Positions 1 to 14,430 are shown, numbered from the stretch's first letter. The stretch is DNA of 64,000 nucleotides from Aliiglaciecola sp. M165 (GCF_007197995.1 NZ_VKKH01000004.1:186001-250000); one strand, 5' to 3'. Numbers and translations: made by a program. Notes: a model not told the origin generated them from the sequence alone.

Positions 1-142
1 CCTCGCCTTTCTGCAAAATTAACCATTTATCTTCAATTCCTCCGCACTCTTCATGTGTCACAAAGCCAAGATCTTCGTAGAATGCTTTCGATTTAACGAT
101 ATCCTTAACGGCTAAGCTGACAGAAAATTGTCCTAATTCCAT
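1..142 (-). CDS. VOC (glyoxalase/bleomycin-resistance) family protein, 5'-terminal part
   Basis: Only the first 47 codons lie in the window; the gene runs off the left edge. The N-terminus reads MELGQFSVSLAVKDIVKSKA and continues with FYEDLGF, the usual opening beta strand and helix of a vicinal-oxygen-chelate domain. The start is supported by an AGAGGA ribosome site just upstream. VOC proteins include metal-dependent lyases, dioxygenases and antibiotic-binding proteins, and with only the first third visible the substrate cannot be guessed. It is followed 13 bases upstream by the end of the DUF4199 gene on the same strand, so the two are probably co-transcribed. Confidence 0.75.
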   Translation of the reverse strand, partial: MELGQFSVSLAVKDIVKSKAFYEDLGFVTHEECGGIEDKWLILQKGE

Positions 143-155
143 ATTAATTCCTCTT

Positions 156-680
156 TCAATTGTTTGGTTGGTCTTTCATCGCGATGGCTGTCACTAAAGT
201 GAACAAAACGCCTATCAAAAACACCGTCATAAACATCACGAACAAATAAAATAGCTGACTGTTCATCAAATCAGAGTAACTTGCTAGCTCTTGAAGTTGC
301 CTGTCAATTGTTGCAGCGTCTTCGCCACTTTCACGGATCTGTTGTTCTGAATACTGTAAATAAGTTTGAAGAAAACCTGGCTCGAGCACGTTGACATAAA
401 GCCAATTGTAAAGAGCAAAAAAGAGTCCGCCAATTGCACTCACACCTAACCCAACTTTAAGCCCATCTGAAAACAGCATGGGTTGCCCTTCTTTATTGAC
501 CTTATATTGTTTCGTAGCAAAATAAATACTGATTGAACTGAGCACCATGACACTGTAGCCAGCAATCTCACTTTTGGTGAAATTTTCAGGAGATGTGCCG
601 ATCAGAATATAGGACAAGCCAAATCCAACCATCAGTGCGAGACCATAATAACACCCATAGCGAACAACGAGATTGCCCAT
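156..680 (-). CDS. DUF4199-type integral membrane protein
   Basis: A 174-residue protein with four predicted membrane helices (about residues 9-27, 38-54, 75-93 and 143-165) and a Gln/Glu-rich soluble stretch (about 103-135) between helices 3 and 4. This layout and the N-terminal VVRYGCYYGLALM pattern fit the DUF4199 family, whose function is not known. The start follows an AAGGAA ribosome site. It lies on the same strand between a VOC-family gene and a membrane-tethered LuxR-type regulator; DUF4199 genes are often next to small LuxR-type regulators, so a regulator-target relationship is possible (inference). Confidence 0.7.
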   Translation of the reverse strand: MGNLVVRYGCYYGLALMVGFGLSYILIGTSPENFTKSEIAGYSVMVLSSISIYFATKQYKVNKEGQPMLFSDGLKVGLGVSAIGGLFFALYNWLYVNVLEPGFLQTYLQYSEQQIRESGEDAATIDRQLQELASYSDLMNSQLFYLFVMFMTVFLIGVLFTLVTAIAMKDQPNN

Positions 681-776
681 CTTGTTTTCCTTACAGATAC
701 GATTTTAAGTTGTGCTAACTATAGCTAATTGTTTTGAAAATGTAGGAGTGAATTTAGGGTGAAAAACGGGTGGTTT

Positions 777-1274
777 TCATTTCACCTGAACGGGTCGATT
801 TTCAAATCCCAAATCTTGAGCTTTAGCGACCGCCTCGGCACGGTTTGCCACAGATAGCTTTCGATAAAGGTTTTTAAGGTGTGTTTTGATGGTGTTCACA
901 GAAACATGTTGTGAATCCGCTATTTGCTGATTACTCATGCCGGCGAGCAACCCTTGCAATATTGTTCTTTCTTTGGCCGTCAAAGGTTCTTCAATTACCG
1001 TTTCGCTGGAGCGCTTGATGTCCGGTTTATCCATCTTTACTTTTCTGGTTTGCAACCATCCAAGACCTGTCGCTATCCCAACAAGAAGGAAAAATACCGC
1101 CAACAATCCAGTGTATAACTCCATACTGAAACGATAGGAAAACAATTGATATTCAAGGGTTTTAACTAACACTAGACCTAAACTGAGGATAAGACCGTAA
1201 CGCAAGATCAAAGGAATGTTACGTATTCGCTGCAAGATTTCTTGCCAGATCGATGCTTTAGCTTCTTTATTCAT
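777..1274 (-). CDS. Membrane-anchored LuxR-type HTH transcriptional regulator
   Basis: A 165-residue protein with two N-terminal membrane helices (about residues 23-42 and 53-74) followed by a C-terminal LuxR/GerE DNA-binding domain (about 96-158). The HTH is recognisable from LTAKERTILQGLLAGMSNQQ and VSVNTIKTHLKNLYRKL. There is no receiver domain, so the protein is probably a membrane-bound one-component regulator. I chose the ATG at 1274; an in-frame TTG two codons earlier is possible. It is transcribed towards the DUF4199 and VOC genes and probably belongs to the same unit, although about 96 bases separate it from the DUF4199 gene. Confidence 0.72.
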   Translation of the reverse strand: MNKEAKASIWQEILQRIRNIPLILRYGLILSLGLVLVKTLEYQLFSYRFSMELYTGLLAVFFLLVGIATGLGWLQTRKVKMDKPDIKRSSETVIEEPLTAKERTILQGLLAGMSNQQIADSQHVSVNTIKTHLKNLYRKLSVANRAEAVAKAQDLGFENRPVQVK

Positions 1275-1508
1275 GAACAAGGTTTACCATTTGCGAATAG
1301 ATTTCACCTCTGATGCTATCAACGAGCGGTAGAATGATCAAAGTTGTTGTCCGTCAATTCAATCATTTAGAAATTGTAAAAACAAATCCAAGTTTGTCTA
1401 TGGCAAATCTTACCCTAGCTTTTATAATGCTCTGCATTAAAATAACAACTTGGCAAAAAACACCCATATCAAGGTGTGCTTGCTGTAATCAAAGAGCCCA
1501 CTTTTTCG

Positions 1509-4082
1509 ATGACTCAAAACGCGCTCCCTAGCGAACTCGATAACCATACGCCTATGATGCGTCAATACCTGACAATCAAAGCTGAACACCCAGATATTTT
1601 GTTGTTTTATCGTATGGGTGACTTTTACGAACTGTTTTTTGATGATGCTAAGAAGGCCGCAGAGTTATTGGATATTTCGTTAACAGCCCGGGGGAAGTCC
1701 GGGGGCAATGCTATTCCAATGGCGGGTGTTCCTTACCATGCTGTTGAGAATTATTTGGCGCGCCTAGTTAAGATGGGCCAATCGGTTGCAATCTGTGAGC
1801 AGGTCGGTGACCCGGCCACCAGCAAAGGGCCGGTCGAGCGTAAAGTTCAGCGTATTGTTACCCCAGGCACAGTCACTGATGAAGCCCTGCTGGAAGACAA
1901 ACACGACAACTTGTTGGCGGCAGTGTTTGAGCGTAAATTACGGTTTGGTTATGCGACATTGGATCTGACCAGCGGCCGTTTTTGTGTCGTAGAGTTGGCG
2001 GAAGAAGAATCTTTATTAGCAGAATTGCAGCGTACCAATCCTGCCGAGCTGCTTTATCCAGAGAATTTTGCCTTTTCACATTTGATTGATAATCGTGAAG
2101 GACTCAGACGCAGACCAGAATGGGAATTTGATTTTCAAACGGCCACCACACAATTGAACCAGCAGTTTGGCACACAAACCTTGGATGGATTTGGTGTGCA
2201 AAATGCGCCCCTTGCCATCTGCGCCGCTGGCTGCGTGATGCAATACGTTAAAGACACTCAGCGCGCTGCACTGCCCCATGTGCGCCAGATTAAAATGGAA
2301 AACACCACAGATTCAGTATTAATGGATGCCGCCACAAGGCGCAATCTGGAGCTGACTATTAACCTATCTGGCTCAACTGAAAATACCTTAGCCAGTGTGA
2401 TGGATCACACCAAAACGGCAATGGGAAGTCGACTTTTGAAACGTTGGATACAAAGCCCAATTCGCGATATTGACTGTTTGAAAAACCGTCAGGAAAGGAT
2501 CCAATCCCTGATCGAATCCGATTACGATGCGCTTCAATCCAATCTTAAACAGGTTGGCGACATGGAACGGGCGCTCGCTCGATTAGCGCTACGTTCTGCC
2601 CGCCCCAGAGATTTTTCGCGCATCAACAGCGCCTTAGCGCAACTTCCCGACATCCAAGCTCAACTCAAAGCGTTATCACCCGCTTTCGCAAACATGCGTA
2701 AGGATATATCTGAATTCCCTCAATTCTTGGATTTGTTGGAACGAGCCATTATTGATAATCCGCCGGTCCTGATCCGTGACGGCGGTGTCATCGCACATGG
2801 CTATAACGAAGAATTAGATGAATTAAGAAACCTCGCCAAAGGCGCAACCGACTACCTGGATGAACTAGAACAACGAGAGAAACAAAGAACCGGCATCCCA
2901 ACGCTCAAGGTCAGTTATAACAAAGTTCACGGCTATTATATTGAAGTGAGCCGCAGTTACGCTGATCAAGTGCCGGCGGATTATGTGCGCAGACAAACCT
3001 TAAAAAATAATGAACGCTATATCATCACTGAGCTAAAAGAACACGAAGACAAAGTGTTAACCAGCCAAGGCCGTGCGTTAGCCTTAGAGAAGCAGCTTTA
3101 CGAGCAATTATTCGATCAATTACTTCCTCATTTAAACGAGTTGATGGCATGTGCTTTGGGTTTAGCGGAATTAGATGTTTTGTGTAATTTGGCGGAGCGT
3201 GCTGAGTCCCTGGATTGGCATCGTCCAACGCTTAGTGATAATACGGGCATTTTCTACGAACAAGGTCGCCACCCTGTTGTTGAACAGGTGATGCAAAACC
3301 CTTTCATTGCCAATCCACTTGCCCTGTCTAGCTCCCGACGTATGCTCGTGATTACTGGTCCCAATATGGGAGGAAAATCTACGTATATGCGGCAAAGTGC
3401 GTTGATTGTGTTGATGGCCTATATCGGCAGCTTTGTCCCTGCTCAAGAGGCTGTCATTGGACCAATTGATCGCATTTTCACCAGAATTGGGGCATCGGAT
3501 GATTTAGCTTCAGGTCGTTCGACGTTTATGGTTGAAATGACTGAGACAGCTAACATTTTAAATAACGCTAGCGCTAATAGTCTGGTGTTAATGGACGAAA
3601 TTGGTCGAGGCACCAGCACTTATGATGGACTATCGTTAGCTTGGGCGTGTGCAGAGTATTTAGGCAATAAAATTAAAGCGTTTACCTTGTTTGCGACGCA
3701 TTATTTTGAATTAACCCAATTAGCAAATGATAAATCGCATATGGCAAATGTGCATCTTGACGCAGTGGAACACCAAGATACGATTCGTTTTATGCACGCC
3801 GTACAGGAAGGACCAGCAAACCGCAGCTATGGATTACAAGTTGCACAATTGGCTGGCGTGCCCCGCGGTGTGATCCAATCAGCCAAGAAAAAACTGCAGT
3901 TATTGGAATCTGAGCCAGTCGTCGAAAAAGATTTAAGTGAAGTGAGTGATCACTTACACCAAATGGATTTACTGGATGAAATTGACCCGCTAAAAGAAAA
4001 GCTGCGCAATACTGATCCCGATGAACTAACACCTAAACAAGCACTCGAACTGCTCTACATCCTAAAGAAGCTTAGCGATTGA
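1509..4082 (+). CDS. mutS: DNA mismatch repair protein MutS
   Basis: MutS binds base-base mismatches and small loops and recruits MutL for repair. The protein is 857 residues from the ATG at 1509, close to the 853 of E. coli. The mismatch-contacting Phe-x-Glu lies in GDFYEL at about residues 37-42. The C-terminal ATPase has Walker A (GPNMGGKST, about 616-624) and the signature/Walker B stretch [16 protein letters not shown] near 690. The open frame extends 11 codons further upstream to 1476, but the leading residues do not look like MutS and the 1509 ATG gives the standard N-terminus. It is a stand-alone gene: the LuxR-type gene upstream is divergent and pyrG has its own likely promoter. Confidence 0.97.
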   Translation: MTQNALPSELDNHTPMMRQYLTIKAEHPDILLFYRMGDFYELFFDDAKKAAELLDISLTARGKSGGNAIPMAGVPYHAVENYLARLVKMGQSVAICEQVGDPATSKGPVERKVQRIVTPGTVTDEALLEDKHDNLLAAVFERKLRFGYATLDLTSGRFCVVELAEEESLLAELQRTNPAELLYPENFAFSHLIDNREGLRRRPEWEFDFQTATTQLNQQFGTQTLDGFGVQNAPLAICAAGCVMQYVKDTQRAALPHVRQIKMENTTDSVLMDAATRRNLELTINLSGSTENTLASVMDHTKTAMGSRLLKRWIQSPIRDIDCLKNRQERIQSLIESDYDALQSNLKQVGDMERALARLALRSARPRDFSRINSALAQLPDIQAQLKALSPAFANMRKDISEFPQFLDLLERAIIDNPPVLIRDGGVIAHGYNEELDELRNLAKGATDYLDELEQREKQRTGIPTLKVSYNKVHGYYIEVSRSYADQVPADYVRRQTLKNNERYIITELKEHEDKVLTSQGRALALEKQLYEQLFDQLLPHLNELMACALGLAELDVLCNLAERAESLDWHRPTLSDNTGIFYEQGRHPVVEQVMQNPFIANPLALSSSRRMLVITGPNMGGKSTYMRQSALIVLMAYIGSFVPAQEAVIGPIDRIFTRIGASDDLASGRSTFMVEMTETANILNNASANSLVLMDEIGRGTSTYDGLSLAWACAEYLGNKIKAFTLFATHYFELTQLANDKSHMANVHLDAVEHQDTIRFMHAVQEGPANRSYGLQVAQLAGVPRGVIQSAKKKLQLLESEPVVEKDLSEVSDHLHQMDLLDEIDPLKEKLRNTDPDELTPKQALELLYILKKLSD

Positions 4083-4154
4083 GGCCTATTAGCGTTTAGG
4101 TAGGCTCAATAGGTGTAGTGGCTGAGGTGCCAAACCCTATAAAAAAATCAATAA

Positions 4155-5909
<1,755 letters not shown>

Positions 5910-5982
5910 TAGGTAAACATCCCAGTGCGCGCCTAACAATAATTTTTTCAATTAGGGCAATTGGGGAACAAGAATCAATTAA

Positions 5983-7296
<1,314 letters not shown>

Positions 7297-7309
7297 CCAC
7301 CTCGTTTAT

Positions 7310-7340
7310 CAAGTGTCTGGGCTTAGCGCTCAGACACTTG
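7310..7340 (+). terminator. Hairpin downstream of eno
   Basis: A perfect 10-bp inverted repeat, CAAGTGTCTG (7310-7319) and CAGACACTTG (7331-7340), lies 14 bases after the eno stop. No run of T follows it, so it may be a 3'-end stabilising or rho-linked structure rather than a canonical intrinsic terminator. Confidence 0.45.
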
Positions 7341-7377
7341 CTGACAAAACAGGTAGTTGTCTGATATAACTCTGAAG

Positions 7378-8022
7378 ATGTCCGATACCAGTCCTCAACA
7401 GCAAGTTGATATCTTCGCTAACGATAATAGACAGCGCCACTTTGCCGAGCTGTGCAACGCCCTGTACGAACGGGAACTGTATGCGTTAGGTAAAAAAGCC
7501 CCTAATAATATCAAATTGTTACAAAGACGACTTTCTGGTCTCCCCTACCATATAAAAAATGCTGCGGAATATTTACTCGATCATACTGCACCGATTGAAG
7601 TAGATATTCACAATGGCAGTTGGCAGGCGAAACAATCTGCTAAATGCGTTGTACAAAAACATAATAGCGAGAAAAGTCAATCCTGGTTCCATAGCCATGC
7701 GAGCATGGGATTACCCGTACCGGTTTATGTCAACGATATGGGCATTGAATCGATTGAATTGGATTCGATAGACCGTATTGAACAAGATAGCCATCGTTTA
7801 CATGTAAACAAACACGGTTGGTTTCATTTAGACGGCAGCTTTGAAGGCGAACCCTCGCATCCTCACCAAAAGAAGGTTTTGCTGTTGCCGAACAAACTAA
7901 ACCTCACCGCAGCCTGTTGTGGACATACCTGGAATCACAAAGGTAAGTCGGTGCCTCGCGCACTGAGTTTGCGCGAACTTCTGTTGTCGACCAAGATCAA
8001 TTGGAAGACGTTTAAAGGCTAG
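7378..8022 (+). CDS. Unrecognised conserved-looking protein between eno and leuABCD
   Basis: I do not recognise a family. The protein is about 214 residues from the ATG at 7378; an in-frame TTG at 7357 would add seven residues, and neither start has a convincing ribosome site. It is soluble, without a signal peptide or membrane helix, and rich in His (for example HSHASMG, HPHQKK and CCGHTWNHKG near the C-terminus), so metal binding is possible but not shown. The N-terminal half is helical and basic (IKLLQRRLSGLPYHIKNAAE). Base composition matches its neighbours, so it looks like a resident gene. It is probably transcribed separately from leuABCD, which has its own promoter. Confidence 0.6.
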   Translation: MSDTSPQQQVDIFANDNRQRHFAELCNALYERELYALGKKAPNNIKLLQRRLSGLPYHIKNAAEYLLDHTAPIEVDIHNGSWQAKQSAKCVVQKHNSEKSQSWFHSHASMGLPVPVYVNDMGIESIELDSIDRIEQDSHRLHVNKHGWFHLDGSFEGEPSHPHQKKVLLLPNKLNLTAACCGHTWNHKGKSVPRALSLRELLLSTKINWKTFKG

Positions 8023-8115
8023 CGAAAGTGGTTCTGTAATCTGCCGATGGGATTACTTAATCTCTTATAAGGGTTACTTATTCCAAAGCGATATATACGA
8101 AGATGTTAACTTTGG

Positions 8116-8144
8116 TTGACGCTTTACGCGAATGACGATACAAA
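8116..8144 (+). promoter_or_regulatory. Promoter of the leu operon
   Basis: TTGACG (8116-8121) and TACAAA (8139-8144) are separated by exactly 17 bases, giving 5 of 6 and 4 of 6 matches to the sigma-70 consensus. Transcription would start near 8151, about 65 bases before the leader peptide start codon. Its position relative to the attenuator supports the assignment. Confidence 0.6.
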
Positions 8145-8215
8145 TACGCATAGTGACAAAGTGCTTTAGAAATCAACTAAGCACTAAAGAGAATAAACGT
8201 ACTAAGAGAACAAAA

Positions 8216-8281
8216 GTGAACAAACCTTTTGCTATTTTACTCAACATCCTACTCCTTCTGGCAGCGAGACTGCACGGGTAG
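8216..8281 (+). CDS. leuL: leu operon leader peptide
   Basis: A 21-residue open frame starting with GTG and ending TAG: MNKPFAILLNILLLLAARLHG. Seven of its 21 codons are leucine, including a run of four (CTA CTC CTT CTG, 8249-8260). A purine-rich AAGAGAACA precedes the start. It sits between the leu promoter and an intrinsic terminator, the arrangement of a transcription attenuator. Ribosome stalling at the leucine codons when Leu-tRNA is scarce would leave the segment at 8271-8279 free to form the antiterminator. The peptide itself probably has no other role. Confidence 0.87.
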   Translation: MNKPFAILLNILLLLAARLHG

Positions 8282-8334
8282 GTTGTATTAGTCACAACCA
8301 ATTTTCAAAACCCGTGCATCGCACGGGTTTTTTT
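8271..8334 (+). terminator. leu attenuator: intrinsic terminator with competing antiterminator
   Basis: Terminator stem: CCCGTGC (8311-8317), loop ATC, GCACGGG (8321-8327), then seven T (8328-8334); an AAAA run before the stem extends the pairing. The same nine bases that close the terminator, GCACGGGT preceded by T, also occur at 8271-8279 across the end of the leader peptide and can pair with ACCCGTGCA (8310-8318). That alternative stem would enclose a small hairpin, GGTTGT (8281-8286) with ACAACC (8294-8299). A ribosome that reaches the stop codon at 8279-8281 would mask the upstream copy and let the terminator form. Confidence 0.88.
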
Positions 8335-8380
8335 GTATGGGCAATCCTCAATTGGAATCGAGGATAACAGGAGAAAGATG

Positions 8381-9940
8381 ATGTCAAATCAAGTAAAAAT
8401 ATTCGACACAACCTTGCGCGACGGTGAACAAGCCTTGCCTGCAAGCCTCACTGTTAAGGAAAAACTACAAATTGCCCTGGCCCTCGAACGATTAGGTGTA
8501 GATATTATCGAAGCCGGCTTCCCTGTCTCTTCGCCAGGAGATTTCGCCTCAGTGCAAAGCATTGCCCGAGAAGTGAAAAACTCTATCGTGTGCGGATTGT
8601 CCCGAGCATTGGAAAAAGATATCGATGCCTGCGGAGAATCTTTGCGCGTCGCTGAGCAATTCCGGATCCATACGTTTATTGCCACTTCAGACATTCACGT
8701 CGACGCCAAGCTAAAAAAATCACAAGAACAGGTTGTTGAGATGGCTGTTCACGCCATTAAACACGCTCGAAGATATACCGATGATGTCGAGTTTTCCTGT
8801 GAAGATGCGGGGCGTACACATATTGATTATTTGTGTCGAATGGTAGAAGCCGCTATTGACGCTGGGGCAAGCACAGTTAATATTCCCGACACCGTTGGCT
8901 ATACTACACCAACAGAATTTGGTGGTATTATTCAGTCCTTATTCAACCGTGTACCAAATATTGATAAAGCGACTATTTCAGTGCACTGTCACAACGATTT
9001 GGGCCTAGCGGTAGCCAATTCATTGGCCGCAGTAGAACAAGGTGCTCGTCAGGTTGAAGCGACAATAAATGGCATAGGGGAGCGTGCCGGAAACTGCTCG
9101 TTAGAAGAAATTGCGATGATTTTGCAAACCCGTCAGGCAATGTTAGGCATGCAAACTAACATCAAATCACAAGAAATTTCTCGCACATCAAAACTTGTCA
9201 GTCAGTTGTGTAACATGCCGGTGCAATCCAATAAAGCGATTGTCGGTGCGAATGCGTTTAGTCACTCATCAGGTATTCACCAAGACGGCGTGCTTAAAGC
9301 GCAAAACACCTATGAAATTATGACACCCGAAAGTGTCGGCATTAACAAGAACAACCTTAATTTGACCTCTCGCTCAGGTCGCCATGTGATTAAACATCGG
9401 TTGAGTGAATTGGGCTATCAGAACAGCGACTATAATCTGGAAGATATTTATTCAGCCTTTGTTCGATTGGCTGACAAAAAAGGCCAGGTATTTGACTACG
9501 ATTTGGAAGCGTTACTGTTTTTTAATCAACAAAAACAAGAAGAAGCGCACTACGAATTACTTTATTTACAAGCAAATTCCGGACGGGAAATTATCCCTAG
9601 CGCAACGGTTAAAATGCGTATCGGAGACACAGAAGTCACTGAATCTGCGATAGGAAATGGACCCGTTGACGCAGCTTATAATGCCATTACCAAAGCCATC
9701 GGCCACAACAAAGTTGAAGTGGTTGACTTCAAATTGGATTCAAAAGGTAAAGGCGCCGACGCGCTGGCACAAGTGAGTGTGGTGGCAGAATATAATGGTC
9801 GACGTTTTAATGGTATTGGTCTGGCAACAGACATCGTAGAAAGTGGTGTTAAGGCATTAATATATGTATTAAATAACACTCATTTAGCTGACCAAATTGA
9901 TCAACAGAAAAAACAACAAGTTAAAATTGCAGGGGTATAA
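8381..9940 (+). CDS. leuA: 2-isopropylmalate synthase
   Basis: LeuA condenses acetyl-CoA with 2-ketoisovalerate, the first committed step of leucine synthesis. The protein is 519 residues (E. coli 523). The catalytic TIM barrel carries [10 protein letters not shown] near the N-terminus and [11 protein letters not shown] with the metal-binding histidines. The C-terminal part is the LeuA regulatory domain that binds leucine. Two ATGs are adjacent (8378 and 8381); GGAG at 8370-8373 is better spaced for the second. The frame is open back to 8333, inside the attenuator, and that extension is not used. It is the first gene of leuABCD, with leuB directly abutting its stop codon. Confidence 0.96.
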   Translation: MSNQVKIFDTTLRDGEQALPASLTVKEKLQIALALERLGVDIIEAGFPVSSPGDFASVQSIAREVKNSIVCGLSRALEKDIDACGESLRVAEQFRIHTFIATSDIHVDAKLKKSQEQVVEMAVHAIKHARRYTDDVEFSCEDAGRTHIDYLCRMVEAAIDAGASTVNIPDTVGYTTPTEFGGIIQSLFNRVPNIDKATISVHCHNDLGLAVANSLAAVEQGARQVEATINGIGERAGNCSLEEIAMILQTRQAMLGMQTNIKSQEISRTSKLVSQLCNMPVQSNKAIVGANAFSHSSGIHQDGVLKAQNTYEIMTPESVGINKNNLNLTSRSGRHVIKHRLSELGYQNSDYNLEDIYSAFVRLADKKGQVFDYDLEALLFFNQQKQEEAHYELLYLQANSGREIIPSATVKMRIGDTEVTESAIGNGPVDAAYNAITKAIGHNKVEVVDFKLDSKGKGADALAQVSVVAEYNGRRFNGIGLATDIVESGVKALIYVLNNTHLADQIDQQKKQQVKIAGV

Positions 9941-11041
<1,101 letters not shown>

Positions 11042-11058
11042 TATCACGGGACAAACCA

Positions 11059-12453
11059 ATGGCTAAATCTTTATACGACAAAATCTGGCAAGCACATATT
11101 GTGGATGAATTGGGAGACGACTCGTTAGTTTATATCGATCGTCACTTGATCCACGAAGTGACTTCACCTCAAGCCTTTGCAGGATTAAATGACAAACAAC
11201 GCAAAGTACGGTGTCCTGAAAAAACCATCGCCACCATGGATCACAGTATTTCTACACGTTCGTTGGCACTGGATGCTTGTGGTCCAGACAATCAATTACA
11301 GCTGCAGACGCTGGTAAAGAATTGCGACGAACATGGCATTGAGCTGTTTCCTGTTGGTCATCAAAAACAAGGTATTGTGCATGTCATAGGTCCTGAGTTA
11401 GGGATTATCCAACCTGGTATGACTGTGGTCTGTGGTGATTCACATACTGCTACCCATGGCGCGTTTGGTGCTTTGGCGTTTGGTATAGGCACATCACAAG
11501 TTGAGCATGTACTTGCCACGCAAACGTTAAAACAATCCAAAGCAAAAAGCATGTTGGTTAGAGTGGATGGTCAACTCCACGAAGGGATCACTGCCAAGGA
11601 TGTTATTTTAGCCATCATCGGCAAAATCGGTCATGCAGGAGCGACCGGCCACGTCATCGAATACGCCGGAGAAGCTATTACTGCACTGTCCATGGAAGAA
11701 CGCATGACGGTATGCAATATGAGCATTGAAGCCGGGGCCAAAGCAGGTTTTATCGCACCCGACGACACGACATTCGACTATTTAAAAGACAAAGAATATG
11801 CCCCCAAAGGCGAATTATGGGACAAAGCCCTGGCGTATTGGCAAACACTGCATTCAGATGAAGGCGCAACCTTTGACACCCTGGTTGAGCTCAATGCTCA
11901 AGACATTCTTCCACAGGTTACGTGGGGAACTAACCCAGGTCAGGTAATCGGCGTAAATGTGCCGATTCCCTCACCGGACGATTTTACCAATCCTATCGAT
12001 CGCGAATCAGCGATTAAAGCCCTTAAGTATATGGATTTACAACCCGGCACCAAGTTGGTTGATGTAGAAATTAATAATGTTTTTATTGGATCCTGTACAA
12101 ATAGCCGAATCGAAGATTTACGGGCAGCAGCAAAAGTCGCTCAGAAAGGCAAGGTTGCACAAGGGGTTACCGCAATTGTGGTGCCCGGGTCGGTGTCGGT
12201 GAAAAAGCAAGCTGAACAGGAAAACCTGGATAAAATATTTATCGACGCCGGTTTTGAATGGCGATTGCCAGGTTGTTCCATGTGTCTTGGTATGAACGAT
12301 GATGTATTAACTCAAGGTGATCGCTGTGCATCAACCAGTAACCGTAACTTTGAAGGTAGGCAAGGTAGAGGAGCTAGAACTCACTTAGTCTCTCCAGCAA
12401 TGGCTGCAGCTGCAGCCATTAAAGGCCGTTTCGCAGACGTTCGGGAATTATAG
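11059..12453 (+). CDS. leuC: 3-isopropylmalate dehydratase, large subunit
   Basis: LeuC and LeuD form the iron-sulfur enzyme that isomerises 2-isopropylmalate to 3-isopropylmalate. The protein is 464 residues from the ATG at 11059 (E. coli 466). The three cluster-ligating cysteines lie in GSCTNSR and [10 protein letters not shown]. An in-frame start inside leuB (11011) exists, but [15 protein letters not shown] is the standard N-terminus. leuD begins 9 bases after the stop. Confidence 0.96.
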   Translation: MAKSLYDKIWQAHIVDELGDDSLVYIDRHLIHEVTSPQAFAGLNDKQRKVRCPEKTIATMDHSISTRSLALDACGPDNQLQLQTLVKNCDEHGIELFPVGHQKQGIVHVIGPELGIIQPGMTVVCGDSHTATHGAFGALAFGIGTSQVEHVLATQTLKQSKAKSMLVRVDGQLHEGITAKDVILAIIGKIGHAGATGHVIEYAGEAITALSMEERMTVCNMSIEAGAKAGFIAPDDTTFDYLKDKEYAPKGELWDKALAYWQTLHSDEGATFDTLVELNAQDILPQVTWGTNPGQVIGVNVPIPSPDDFTNPIDRESAIKALKYMDLQPGTKLVDVEINNVFIGSCTNSRIEDLRAAAKVAQKGKVAQGVTAIVVPGSVSVKKQAEQENLDKIFIDAGFEWRLPGCSMCLGMNDDVLTQGDRCASTSNRNFEGRQGRGARTHLVSPAMAAAAAIKGRFADVREL

Positions 12454-12462
12454 GAGCAATTT

Positions 12463-13065
12463 ATGCCAGGTTTTACTACTCACATCGGTAACGCTGTCCC
12501 CCTTGATCAAGCCAATGTTGATACGGACCAGATTATCCCAAAACAATTTTTAACCGGTGTTACCCGCAGCGGCTATGGTAAACACCTTTTTCACGATTGG
12601 CGCTACCTAGACCTTCACGAAAAAGAACCCAATCCAGAATTTGTTTTAAATAAGCCTGAGCATCAAGGTGCCAGTATTTTATTAGCAAGAGAAAATTTTG
12701 GCTGCGGTTCAAGCCGAGAACATGCCCCTTGGGCGCTTGATGATTACGGATTTAAGGTAATTATTGCCCCAAGTTTTGCAGACATTTTTTATGGTAATTG
12801 TATCAATAATCAACTGCTCCCGATTGCGCTTAGCAGCCAACATATGGATAGTATTTTCGACGCCGTCAAGGCTCAAGCAAGCACTCTAATTTTGGTTGAT
12901 TTACCGGCGCAAACTGTCAAAGTTAATGAACACACATTTTCTTTTGAGATTGCAGAGCACCATAAAAACAACCTGATTAAAGGTTTGGATGCGATTGGTC
13001 AAACGCTAGAATTGGACGACAAAATTCTTCAATATGAAGAAAATGCACTGACCTGGATGAGATAG
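12463..13065 (+). CDS. leuD: 3-isopropylmalate dehydratase, small subunit
   Basis: LeuD is the small (swivelling) domain partner of LeuC. The protein is 200 residues, normal for the family, with the conserved DQIIPKQFL near residue 22 and [15 protein letters not shown] near residues 68-82. It is the last gene of leuABCD. An AGGAG ribosome site precedes the ATG. Confidence 0.97.
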   Translation: MPGFTTHIGNAVPLDQANVDTDQIIPKQFLTGVTRSGYGKHLFHDWRYLDLHEKEPNPEFVLNKPEHQGASILLARENFGCGSSREHAPWALDDYGFKVIIAPSFADIFYGNCINNQLLPIALSSQHMDSIFDAVKAQASTLILVDLPAQTVKVNEHTFSFEIAEHHKNNLIKGLDAIGQTLELDDKILQYEENALTWMR

Positions 13066-13084
13066 TTTATTATCGTCAAGTTTC

Positions 13085-13133
13085 GCTTAACAAAGTGACT
13101 TAAAATCGTGATTTTAAGGAAGATTTGTTAGGC
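13085..13133 (+). terminator. Long imperfect hairpin after leuD
   Basis: Two nested arms: GCTTAACAAA (13085-13094) pairs with TTTGTTAGGC (13124-13133), with one G-T wobble; inside it CTTAAAATC (13099-13107) pairs with GATTTTAAG (13110-13118). It lies 20 bases after the leuD stop. No clear T run follows, so termination is likely but not certain. Confidence 0.45.
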
Positions 13134-13184
13134 GCTTTGATTTAGTATACGGTTTTTATCAACAAGCAACGAGATGAGTGGTAA

Positions 13185-14369
13185 ATGCTGCAGGCAATTG
13201 ACATTGATGATCTAAAGCCAGGGATGTTCGTCAACAACGTGATCGAACAAACCGGCACTTTGAAAATCAAAACAAAGGGATTGGTCAAAACTGAAAAATC
13301 GGTCGCTTTGTTAAAGGCCAAAGGCGTTGTTAAGTTGGAAATCGATTTAACACGTGGTGACGGTTTAGAACAGCCTGCAGATCAACCTACTAAAAACAGT
13401 GCTGGTGCCTCATCCTCGCCCCGCGAGATGACAGATCAAGAACAGATTGAAGCGGCTATCAAGCTGTATGATCAAGCCCTTACTATTCAGAGCAAATTTT
13501 TCAAACGTTTGGAAGTAAATGACACTCCCTCTTTGGAAGCAGTCAAAGATCTCAGTTTAGGGATCATTGATGCCGTTTTTGAGATGCCTAATGGTTTATG
13601 TTGCTTGTCGTTGCTCAACAAAACCGGTCGATATTTGTTAGAACATTCGGTTAATTGTTCCATTTTAATGACCATGTTTGGCCAACATAAGGGTATGTCT
13701 AAGACTGAAATCGAAGATTTGAGTTTAGCCGGTTTACTGATGGATGTCGGTATGACAAACATGCCAAAAGACATCACACAATCCAGCAAAAAGCTCACTG
13801 ACGCTGAAAAAGAAGTGGTTACCACTCACGTCGACATAGGGTTGGATTTGGTTGAACGCTGCGGTTCAATTTCTGACAATGTTCGCGACGTCATCTATAA
13901 CCATCACGAGCGTTTCGACGGTTCGGGTTATCCAGATGCTCAAAGTGATGTAGATGTTAGTCAGTATGCTCGTATGGCAGCCATTGTGGACAGCTACGAT
14001 GCGATGATCAGTGAACGCTTGTTCAAAAAAGCCATCACGCCATCCAGAGCACTTCGCCGACTATTGCAGGATAACGGATACGATCAAACACTGGTCGCAG
14101 AATTTATCCAATGCATTGGTGTCCACCCGGTTGGTTCCTTGGTAAAACTTAATAATGATCGTTTAGGAATTGTCGTCAGGGGTAACAAAGACGTCCCTCT
14201 CCAACCCGTCGTTGCAACCTTTTACCACCTGAAAACGGGTAACTATTCTGAAGTGAAAAAGATCGACTTGAGCCAATCAAAAGTGCAAATCGAGGGTGCG
14301 GTTCGACCAGAAGAATTTGGTTTAAACCTGACGAAATTCTTCCGAGAAATATTTGCCAGCACGATTTAA
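13185..14369 (+). CDS. DUF3391 + HD-GYP domain protein with a degenerate HD motif
   Basis: HD-GYP proteins hydrolyse the second messenger c-di-GMP. This 394-residue cytoplasmic protein has an N-terminal DUF3391 domain (about residues 1-65), a polar linker, and an HD-GYP domain (about 135-310). Several expected residues are present: His in LEHSVN, His in TTHVDIG, HH and the GYP part in NHHERFDGSGYP, and Asp in VDSYDAM. However, the name-giving HD pair, normally LLHDIGK, reads LLMDVGM: the metal-binding His is Met and the following Lys is also Met. Hydrolytic activity is therefore doubtful, and it may act as a c-di-GMP sensor (inference). The gene converges on a GspB gene that carries a similar N-terminal domain. 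Confidence 0.88.
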   Translation: MLQAIDIDDLKPGMFVNNVIEQTGTLKIKTKGLVKTEKSVALLKAKGVVKLEIDLTRGDGLEQPADQPTKNSAGASSSPREMTDQEQIEAAIKLYDQALTIQSKFFKRLEVNDTPSLEAVKDLSLGIIDAVFEMPNGLCCLSLLNKTGRYLLEHSVNCSILMTMFGQHKGMSKTEIEDLSLAGLLMDVGMTNMPKDITQSSKKLTDAEKEVVTTHVDIGLDLVERCGSISDNVRDVIYNHHERFDGSGYPDAQSDVDVSQYARMAAIVDSYDAMISERLFKKAITPSRALRRLLQDNGYDQTLVAEFIQCIGVHPVGSLVKLNNDRLGIVVRGNKDVPLQPVVATFYHLKTGNYSEVKKIDLSQSKVQIEGAVRPEEFGLNLTKFFREIFASTI

Positions 14370-14430
14370 TTGCCCGGAATTTGTGGCCTCAACCTCAATG
14401 ATTCGGAAAATACTGTGATGTCCTTGCCGC

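Noticed and set aside
8333-8380. An upstream start for LeuA
   Set aside because: It would lie in the attenuator terminator T run; GGAG directly precedes the ATG pair at 8378/8381.
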